Origin: Sulfitobacter brevis
GTDB taxonomy: Bacteria > Pseudomonadota > Alphaproteobacteria > Rhodobacterales > Rhodobacteraceae
DNA: 64,000 nucleotides
Direction of reading: 5' to 3'
Assembly: GCF_900112755.1 (NCBI RefSeq)
Contig: NZ_FOMW01000001.1
Coordinates: 415,183 to 479,182 of the forward strand
Shown here: positions 58,373 through 64,000 of the stretch, in pieces
Layout of the letters: each line of letters starts with the position of its first letter
Position numbering within the stretch: the stretch's first letter is position 1
Made by a program: the position numbers and the translations under genes
Notes under the pieces: generated by a model
Told to the model about the DNA's origin: nothing
Database searches by the model: none
What the model saw: the letters and a program-made list of their open reading frames with translations, nothing else

Positions 58373-58986
58373 TTCAAACGGGCCTCCAGTGCTTCGATCC
58401 CTGCTTTCGTGATCACCAGAGTGTCACGCTTCAGGATGTCATAAACGTTGGCACCCATTGTCGGCAGGATGTCCAAACCTTCGATGTTGCGGGCCGCTTG
58501 AAGGAAACCTTCGTTCACGGTCGCGCCGTCGATGATCAGCGCGCGTTTCCAGCCAAGGTTTTTCACCTGTTTGGCCAAAGCAGCTGTTTTACCATCCGAG
58601 TTTACATCGTCGATAATGACCAATGCGCCGGCCTTCATCTTGGCAGACAGCGCATGGCGCAGACCCAGCTTACGGAACTTCTTGGTCAGCTCGTGACCAT
58701 GGCTCCGTACAACTGGACCTTTATACACACCACCACCGCGGAAGATCGGTGCAGAACGTGCGCCGTGGCGTGCGCCGCCGGTGCCCTTCTGACGATAGAT
58801 CTTCTTGGTCGAGTAGCTGACCTCGGAACGACCCTTGGTCTTGTGCGTGCCGGCTTGGGCGTTGTTACGCTGCCAGCGGACGACACGGTGCAGGATGTCG
58901 GCACGTGGCTCCAGCCCGAACAGGGCCTCATCCAGGTCGACCGTACCAGCACTGCCGCCGTCGAGTTTGATGACATCGAGTTTCAT
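58369..58986 (-). CDS. rplD: 50S ribosomal protein L4
   Basis: 205 residues: the tunnel loop has [22 protein letters not shown], and the C-terminal domain has [17 protein letters not shown] and [22 protein letters not shown]4 represses the S10 operon in E. coli. Overlaps rplC by four bases. Confidence 0.98.
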   Translation of the reverse strand: MKLDVIKLDGGSAGTVDLDEALFGLEPRADILHRVVRWQRNNAQAGTHKTKGRSEVSYSTKKIYRQKGTGGARHGARSAPIFRGGGVYKGPVVRSHGHELTKKFRKLGLRHALSAKMKAGALVIIDDVNSDGKTAALAKQVKNLGWKRALIIDGATVNEGFLQAARNIEGLDILPTMGANVYDILKRDTLVITKAGIEALEARLK

Positions 58987-59861
58987 GCGTCACCTTCTTT
59001 CTTGTCAGCATCAGCGTCGTCGTTATTCGCGTCCGACTTTTCCGATGCGATTTCTGCTTCGGCTGCTTTCAGCGCTTCAGCTTCCTGCGCGGCTTGCTCA
59101 TCGGCCAAACGCTTGGCTTCTGCTTCGGCCTCTGCTGCGGCTGCTGCGGCTGCTTCCTCGGCTGCCTTATGGGCTTCCTCGGCGGCAGATCTCAGCGCGG
59201 CTGGCATGATGGCACTCTCAGGGAACGGCTTCTTGACCGCATCCTTAACAGTAACCCAACCACCCTTGGAGCCTGGAACGGCGCCTTTGACCATGATCAG
59301 GCCGCGGGCTGTGTCGGTTTTGACAACTTCAAGGTTCTGGGTGGTAACACGGGCAGCGCCCATGTGACCGGCCATCTTCTTGCCTTTGAAAACCTTACCC
59401 GGATCCTGACACTGACCGGTGGAGCCGTGTGAACGGTGAGACACCGAAACACCGTGCGTCGCACGCAGACCGCCAAAGTTGTGGCGTTTCATCGCGCCGG
59501 CAAAACCTTTACCGATCGATGTGCCTGCAACGTCAACGTACTGACCTGCGAAATAATGGTCCGCGATGATCTCTTCACCAACGTCCAGCATCGCTTCCGC
59601 GTCAACGCGGAATTCCGCGACTTTACGCTTGGGTTCAACCTTGGCTGCCGCGAAGTGGCCGCGCATCGCTTGGCTGGTCCGCTTGACCTTGGCTGTGCCA
59701 GCGCCGAGCTGAACAGCAACATAGCCGTCCTTTTCGATGGTGCGCTGTGCAATAACCTGAAGGTTATCGAGCTGAAGAACGGTCACAGGAATCTGCTTGC
59801 CGTCTTCCATGAACAGACGGGTCATGCCCATCTTTTTTGCAATAACGCCTGAGCGCAACAT
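58983..59861 (-). CDS. rplC: 50S ribosomal protein L3 with a long acidic C-terminal tail
   Basis: 292 residues against about 205-220 in most bacteria. The core is canonical: [55 protein letters not shown]. The extra 70 residues or so (from about 220) are Ala/Glu-rich then Asp-rich ([20 protein letters not shown] onward, ending DADKKEGDA), predicted helical then disordered. Such tails occur in some relatives, but their role is unknown. Confidence 0.97.
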   Translation of the reverse strand: MLRSGVIAKKMGMTRLFMEDGKQIPVTVLQLDNLQVIAQRTIEKDGYVAVQLGAGTAKVKRTSQAMRGHFAAAKVEPKRKVAEFRVDAEAMLDVGEEIIADHYFAGQYVDVAGTSIGKGFAGAMKRHNFGGLRATHGVSVSHRSHGSTGQCQDPGKVFKGKKMAGHMGAARVTTQNLEVVKTDTARGLIMVKGAVPGSKGGWVTVKDAVKKPFPESAIMPAALRSAAEEAHKAAEEAAAAAAAEAEAEAKRLADEQAAQEAEALKAAEAEIASEKSDANNDDADADKKEGDA

Positions 59862-59879
59862 AATATTACCCTCCTACGC

Positions 59880-60197
59880 TTATGACTGCAGCTTGATCTC
59901 GACATCCACACCAGCGGCGAGGTCGAGCTTCATCAGCGCGTCCACGGTCTGGGGAGTCGGATCAATAATATCCAGCAAACGCTTGTGCGTGCGGATTTCG
60001 AACTGGTCACGGGATTTCTTGTCTACGTGGGGACCACGCAAAACGGTAAATTTTTCGATCTTGTTCGGCAGCGGAATGGGGCCGCGAACGGAAGCGCCTG
60101 TACGCTTGGCGGTGTTGACGATTTCCTGAGTGGAGGCATCGAGAACCCGGTAGTCAAACGCCTTCAGGCGAATGCGGATGTTCTGGCTAGCAGCCAT
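59880..60197 (-). CDS. rpsJ: 30S ribosomal protein S10
   Basis: 105 residues: [46 protein letters not shown], and the closing [22 protein letters not shown]. Also NusE in antitermination. The start is set at 60197; an ATG two codons upstream (60203) is possible. First gene of its unit; no tuf or fusA lies upstream, unlike many relatives. Confidence 0.97.
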   Translation of the reverse strand: MAASQNIRIRLKAFDYRVLDASTQEIVNTAKRTGASVRGPIPLPNKIEKFTVLRGPHVDKKSRDQFEIRTHKRLLDIIDPTPQTVDALMKLDLAAGVDVEIKLQS

Positions 60198-60282
60198 GAG
60201 CATATCCCTTGTTCTGGGATTTTAACGGATTGGAGGAAGCAGGCTCATCCGGCCCCCTCATCGCGCCATCGTGTAAGTGAAA

Positions 60283-60306
60283 CGGGGCGCGTAAAGACGC
60301 ACCCCG
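60283..60306 (-). other. Hairpin in the rpsJ leader
   Basis: CGGGGCGCG (60283-60291) / CGCACCCCG (60298-60306), nine bases with one G-U pair. It lies in the 5' leader between the promoter and rpsJ, where L4 acts in E. coli; that role is not shown here. Confidence 0.5.
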
Positions 60307-60319
60307 AGTCAGTGCGCTC

Positions 60320-60348
60320 GCTATAGGGTTTAACCCGTAAGTTGGCAA
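60320..60348 (-). promoter_or_regulatory. Sigma-70 promoter for the rpsJ unit
   Basis: Minus-strand TTGCCA (60343-60348), 17 bases, then TATAGC (60320-60325). About 115 bases of leader precede rpsJ. Confidence 0.65.
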
Positions 60349-60371
60349 GGGCGAGTTTGCCCCGCGCCGAT

Positions 60372-60896
60372 TCAAAGTGAATTTCCGCCGTGATCGGTGT
60401 CGCCCCATCCGCGCGGACCAACCCCGCGCCCTCTGAAATAGCTTAATACTACCGCGAGAACCCGCGCCATCAAAAGCGTCATTCCCACATGACCGACAAA
60501 GGAAGACTGCGTGTAGGCCCCGAAGTCCATCATAAAGCTACGGCCGATAAACGGGGCCAAGATGCCTTGGGCTACAAACCACAATATCACCCCGGCGACC
60601 AATCCGGGCAGCCAGACGCGCTCAGCCGAGAATAGCAGGCTGATCCCATAGACGAAGGCACCAAAGCCCAACGACCCGATCAAGAAATGTACCGGAAAGG
60701 CGATCGCGTGGGTCAGCTGGAGGCCAGCGAGTTTCGCAGCTAGAGCGATCACCAGATTGGAGGGCTGCAGCACCACGTCAAACAGATGCGGCGAGATCAG
60801 CCAAGCGTAGATTTCAAACGCGACCTCACCGACAAGGCCAGCGGTGGCAATGGCGACGAACACATGGGGAGCGGTAAGCGCGTTTGAGGATTGCAT
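60372..60896 (-). CDS. Small polytopic membrane protein of unknown function
   Basis: 174 residues from MQSSNALTAPHVF, with about five hydrophobic segments (about 10-32, 44-60, 63-82, 92-112, 135-158). No family recognised. The start is set at 60896; an open frame extends about 90 bases further without membrane or family logic. Its stop is 24 bases upstream of the rpsJ -35 element. Confidence 0.6.
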   Translation of the reverse strand: MQSSNALTAPHVFVAIATAGLVGEVAFEIYAWLISPHLFDVVLQPSNLVIALAAKLAGLQLTHAIAFPVHFLIGSLGFGAFVYGISLLFSAERVWLPGLVAGVILWFVAQGILAPFIGRSFMMDFGAYTQSSFVGHVGMTLLMARVLAVVLSYFRGRGVGPRGWGDTDHGGNSL

Positions 60897-61190
60897 CGGT
60901 GTCTTTCTATTGTGGGATGATCTGGCACCGCCTGTAGAAAGTCCGCGCCCCAGCAGCAATGAACGTTTGATCACAGCCATTCCCATTGCAGAGAGATCTC
61001 ATTACAGCGCCGCTCTGAGATCAAGGCATCGCGAGCCTGCGTCGAGAGCGCAGGGTTATCGCCGCAGGCGCGTCAACGCCGCTGGCATCATCAAAGATCA
61101 TATGCATGGGGGGAGGCATAACGAGGATGCGCTATTCAACACTTATACGTCGGCTATTCCATTTTGCAGACCGAGATGCCGCAGCCCAAG
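60897..61190. other. Spacer without a recognised gene
   Basis: 294 bases between the small membrane protein start and the end of the NYN nuclease gene. It holds no convincing open frame or hairpin with a T-run. It presumably contains the promoter of the membrane-protein gene. Confidence 0.4.
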
Positions 61191-61928
61191 TTACTGCAAT
61201 TTGATCTGGTTATTTGAAATCAGCACGCCCCTTCGCCACTGACCGTCGTTCATCACCATCCTGTACTCGTTGGCATAGTCACGGAATTTATCGTTGGTCA
61301 CGGCAAATGAGATGGGCAGATGATTCAAAGTCTCCAAGATGTATCCATCTGCCTGAACGCCGCTTGGCACCACATATATCTCATTCTTGCCCAGTCCAAA
61401 GATGTTCTCAAGCAGCGCCAACCTGTGCGGTTGATTTTGAGAGAATGCGCCATGTTCCATAAGAGTATAGAATATGTTGGCATCAAAGAAGCAAACGACT
61501 CGATACCCTTGGGTCCGAAGGTTCCTTGCGACATCGCCGAGTGGCTTGGCGCCCAGGCCCTTTTCCCGACCAAAGTGGTAAATATTGCTGCCATCAATAA
61601 TGGCGGTTTTGGATTTCAGGATAAGCTCGTGCATGAAACCTTGCCGATCATGAGCCAGCAAGAAATGTGGCTTGGTGCCACGAGGCCGTTGATCGACAAA
61701 AAACCACAACGCAACCAGCGCCGCCAACAATGCCAAAAGTACAGTCTTCCCCAATTCGGGACGCATCAAGAACCACCACAAGGGCAGAACAGATATCGCC
61801 GTCAGCAAGGCGAAGTTTAGCACAGAAAACAATGCGTTTCGCCACCACACGGCGAAATCGAAGTGGCCCGTTTTTTTAAAGCGTGCAGGCGCGAGTTTAT
61901 CGCCCAGTGTAATCGGTTCTCTTGCCAT
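61191..61928 (-). CDS. Membrane-anchored NYN/PIN-like (Zc3h12a-type) ribonuclease domain protein
   Basis: 245 residues. Two membrane helices (about 32-52 and 62-78) tether a cytoplasmic domain (about 105-230) with the PIN/NYN acidic pattern: Asp112 in IIDGSN, Asp149 in CFFDAN, Asp194 in QADGYIL and Asp213/217 in TNDKFRDY. The same arrangement marks Zc3h12a-like NYN RNases, so an RNA-cleaving role at the membrane is likely. Substrate unknown. The ATG follows a 40-codon open frame by 12 bases, so the two are probably cotranscribed. Confidence 0.75.
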   Translation of the reverse strand: MAREPITLGDKLAPARFKKTGHFDFAVWWRNALFSVLNFALLTAISVLPLWWFLMRPELGKTVLLALLAALVALWFFVDQRPRGTKPHFLLAHDRQGFMHELILKSKTAIIDGSNIYHFGREKGLGAKPLGDVARNLRTQGYRVVCFFDANIFYTLMEHGAFSQNQPHRLALLENIFGLGKNEIYVVPSGVQADGYILETLNHLPISFAVTNDKFRDYANEYRMVMNDGQWRRGVLISNNQIKLQ

Positions 61929-61940
61929 GGCGCCGTTCTT

Positions 61941-62063
61941 CTAAGGAGCTTCCAAAGGAACTAGCTTAAATTCCCAGTAAATGTCACGAGCGCGAGTAGG
62001 CACTCCACTGCGATATCCGCCTCCGCAATTCGGTCCTGAAAACCGGTTCTTGAATCCCTTCAT
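61941..62063 (-). CDS. Small 40-residue open reading frame upstream of the NYN nuclease
   Basis: Begins MKGFKNRFSG at 62063, directly after a near-ideal GGGGAGGAAG ribosome-binding site about 5 bases away, and ends TAG at 61941-61943, 12 bases before the nuclease ATG. The product is basic at the start, with a Gly-rich middle (PNCGGGYRSG) and a hydrophobic tail (YWEFKLVPL). No family known. It may be a small partner protein or a translated leader that couples nuclease translation. Confidence 0.5.
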   Translation of the reverse strand: MKGFKNRFSGPNCGGGYRSGVPTRARDIYWEFKLVPLEAP

Positions 62064-62326
62064 GTTATCTTCCTCCCCTGATGTCCTGCTACTCGTGGTC
62101 CTTGGCAAACGCGGCCGCAATTATCAAGCGACTACGGCTCGCCCAACAATGCTTCGGCGCATGAACACTACAACAAATCTGGTAAACTTCTGATTTATCT
62201 GGCTTCGGAGAGATGTTCATGCACCCGATCAATCGCTGGATGCCAGATCAGTCCGTGGGAGACATTTCTTCCCTTGCGTAAAAAGCGGGCATTCATCCGC
62301 CCGACGCCGTGCTCCGGTCGCAGGGG
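62064..62326. other. Spacer upstream of the 40-residue ORF
   Basis: 263 bases between the small ORF and the end of the pseudouridine synthase gene. It should contain the promoter of the small-ORF/nuclease unit; none stands out and no other gene is recognised. Confidence 0.4.
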
Positions 62327-62854
62327 CTACCGGAAGATCGAAGCGGTCAGTTCTTCGCTCAGCAGCTCCCACTGACCGGGAACCATGCCATCAGGCAGTG
62401 CCAGACCACCCACACGTTCACGATGCAGTTTCTCGACATGATTACCGGTGGCGGCAAACATGCGGCGCACCTGATGGTAACGGCCCTCGGTAACAGTAAG
62501 TAGGGCTTCAGTTTCCGAGACCACTTCGAGTTCCGCCGGAGCCAGCGGCTTGTCCTCGCCCTCCAGCATCAATTGGCCTGAGGCAAACAGGTCTCCTTCG
62601 GTGCCATCGAGCGGGCGGGCCAGCTTGGCACGATAGATCTTCTTGATGTGGCGCTTGAGGCTGATGACACGGTGCAGCAGGCCGCCATCATCGGTCAGCA
62701 ACAAAAGACCCGAAGTCTGCTTGTCCAGCCGACCGATCGTCGAGACTGCCGGATTACGCCGTTTCCACCGCCCGGGCAGGACGTCATAGACCAATGCACC
62801 GTCTTCCTTGTGCGAACACGTCATGCCCAAGGGCTTGTTCAAAAGGATCACCAT
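62327..62854 (-). CDS. RsuA-family pseudouridine synthase without S4 domain
   Basis: 175 residues. Catalytic motif GRLDKQTSGLLLLTDDG (Asp about residue 43) and closing EGRYHQVRRMF block, marking the RsuA/RluB/RluE/RluF family. RsuA, RluB and RluF have an N-terminal S4 domain; this one starts directly with the catalytic fold (MVILLNKPLGM), as in RluE-type enzymes. Target uridine not assigned. Confidence 0.88.
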   Translation of the reverse strand: MVILLNKPLGMTCSHKEDGALVYDVLPGRWKRRNPAVSTIGRLDKQTSGLLLLTDDGGLLHRVISLKRHIKKIYRAKLARPLDGTEGDLFASGQLMLEGEDKPLAPAELEVVSETEALLTVTEGRYHQVRRMFAATGNHVEKLHRERVGGLALPDGMVPGQWELLSEELTASIFR

Positions 62855-63612
62855 GCCCGCGAGGGGATCCGAAATTACGCTGACTTAAAAAGCTCATCAA
62901 TTGCCCTGTTTGAAAATGAGGGATAACTCAATCGATCCTATACCACTTCTGCTGGCAATTAAACGTGAAGCAACACATCGCGCAGTGACCAGCTGGCAAT
63001 CGGGTGCGAGAGTAATTTGCCACCAGATCAAAATCAATTAATAGCCTTTTAATTGCTGTAAACAATTCACCAAAAAGGTGCAGTAATCAGGTCCAGAGAG
63101 TATCGCCCCGTAGAGAACGGTTTGGGCTTTTCCTGGGGGCAAGGCCAGCGAATAGCCCATCCCGCATAAGCCCCTCAGACAACAGAAGAATCCTTCCGAA
63201 GCCGGATCGGGGGAACGCTTTCGTAAGAGCAAGTGACAGGGAGATCGGGATTTAGAAAGGCAGATTAGCTGAATCTGCACCTGCTCGAACCGCTTTAAGT
63301 TTTAAAAGGGAAATTCAAATGTATGCGGCACGACCGTAGTAAGTCGCTATAGAGTGTCAATAAATTTGGTGTGGGTGTCTGTATGTTGATTTCCATGCAG
63401 AAGTGACTCGGGTTTTTCATCGAGAACTGACCTCCGCGGCTGACAGCCGTTTAGTTTCGGGCAGAAAATTGTGCCTGCACCAAAATGAACCACCCAAGAT
63501 AGCAAGAATAAAATCTGAGTACCTGCGGCATGACCAGAATGGGTGAGACTTCGCGCCAAAGAAAAGGGGGTGGGGTCGAATAGGTTCCGAACGGACACCA
63601 ACCGGACACAAC
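62855..63612. other. About 760-base spacer of unknown content
   Basis: Between the pseudouridine synthase start and the rrn operon terminator. A/T-richer than the genes, with small open frames on the minus strand (63038-63280, 63347-63601) that have no clear ribosome-binding site or known family. It may be a decayed element or rrn-flanking non-coding DNA; nothing in it is firmly identifiable. Confidence 0.45.
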
Positions 63613-63648
63613 AAAAAACGGCTTAGCGGTATTAGCCGCTAAGCCGTT
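63613..63648 (-). terminator. Terminator of the rrn operon
   Basis: A perfect 13-base stem AACGGCTTAGCGG (63617-63629) / CCGCTAAGCCGTT (63636-63648), then TTTTTTG on the minus strand. It lies 8 bases after the initiator tRNA. Confidence 0.92.
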
Positions 63649-63656
63649 GAAATGAT

Positions 63657-63733
<77 letters not shown>

Positions 63734-63895
63734 ACACTTTTGGCCTACGGCGCGTCGCGCTGTTTGGGGCCTGTGGTATGGCCTACCGCATAAAGAAGGG
63801 GGTGAGGCCGGGTTTCTGGTTTGGCGCCTGCGCGCTGGACCGGAATTGGGTTTATGATCATCGCAGAGAGATACTTGGTTTTAGGAACTTATTAG

Positions 63896-64000
63896 GTTTG
63901 GCGATGACCTACTCTCCCACGTCTTAAGACGCAGTACCATCGGCGCTACGGCACTTAACGGCTGGGTTCGGGATGGGACCAGGTGTTTTGCTCGCGCTAT
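63896..64000 (-). rRNA. rrf: 5S ribosomal RNA, 3' part (continues past the window)
   Basis: The minus strand reads GCAAAACACCTGGTCCCATC, CCGAACCCAGCCGTTAAG, and GGGAGAGTAGGTCATCGCC at the 3' end, the conserved 5S core. About the last 105 nucleotides are inside the window; the 5' end lies beyond 64000. Confidence 0.93.

Noticed and set aside
60372..60986. Longer start of the small membrane protein (to 60986)
   Set aside because: The extra about 30 residues are not membrane-like and the internal ATG at 60896 fits better, though this remains uncertain.
63038..63601. Two small minus-strand open frames near the rrn operon
   Set aside because: No ribosome-binding site, no recognised family and no coding bias visible by eye.

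Overview
The window is chromosomal DNA of an alphaproteobacterium in the Rhodobacteraceae/Roseobacter group. Grounds: high-GC coding sequence; an aapJQMP amino-acid importer; adk lying between secY and rpsM; the family's yidC-MOSC-engB-argB and lppC/rsmI-yraN-gshB gene orders; an initiator tRNA at the end of an rrn operon; and short TTGACx-17-TAxxxx promoters with GC-rich spacers. Genus cannot be fixed from sequence alone.

Layout. 1-5.3 kb (+): a tightly overlapping housekeeping run, yidC - MOSC protein - engB - argB - ferredoxin-like protein - sixA-like phosphatase. 5.3-9.8 kb (-): aapJ-aapQ-aapM-aapP, with a perfect hairpin separating the binding-protein gene from the membrane and ATPase genes. 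10.1-15.0 kb (-): DegP/DegQ-like protease - rarA - crcB - RluA-type pseudouridine synthase - ATP12 chaperone. 15.1-26.3 kb (-): the distal half of the ribosomal-protein supercluster (rpmC, rpsQ, rplN, rplX, rplE, rpsN, rpsH, rplF, rplR, rpsE, rpmD, rplO, secY, adk, rpsM, rpsK, rpoA, rplQ), with an IS630-family element between rpmD and rplO. 26.5-54.8 kb: about 29 kb of unrelated genes. These are a 2OG-Fe(II) oxygenase; a giant secreted surface protein split by a nine-C tract; gshB/yraN/rsmI; lppC/glnD; murJ; a rhomboid homologue lacking its catalytic residues; trpS; a deacetylase/nitroreductase/CysZ-like group; a methylmalonyl-CoA epimerase; an orphan response regulator; a DUF1501/DUF1800 pair; hemerythrin; and aspS. 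55.0-60.2 kb (-): the proximal half of the ribosomal cluster (rpsJ, rplC, rplD, rplW, rplB, rpsS, rplV, rpsC, rplP). 60.4-62.9 kb: a small membrane protein, a membrane-anchored NYN/PIN-type nuclease preceded by a 40-codon ORF, and an RsuA-type pseudouridine synthase. 63.6-64 kb: end of an rrn operon read leftward (5S rRNA, initiator tRNA-Met, terminator).

How the pieces work together. Most genes serve translation and envelope biogenesis: ribosomal proteins, RNA polymerase alpha, SecY and YidC insertion, ribosome-assembly GTPase, tRNA synthetases, rRNA modification, lipid II flippase and a periplasmic protease. Nitrogen supply and sensing are represented by the amino-acid importer, GlnD and ArgB.

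The points most worth following up are: (i) the nine-C tract that splits a roughly 1750-residue secreted protein exactly where one fewer C restores one reading frame; (ii) the two-part ribosomal cluster, cut into transcription units by hairpins and internal promoters, with an IS630 copy sitting in the T-tail of one terminator; (iii) a 16-base motif repeated identically just beyond two of those terminators; (iv) the membrane NYN nuclease with its small upstream ORF; and (v) the rhomboid pseudoprotease. All domain calls were made by eye; no database search or computation was run.
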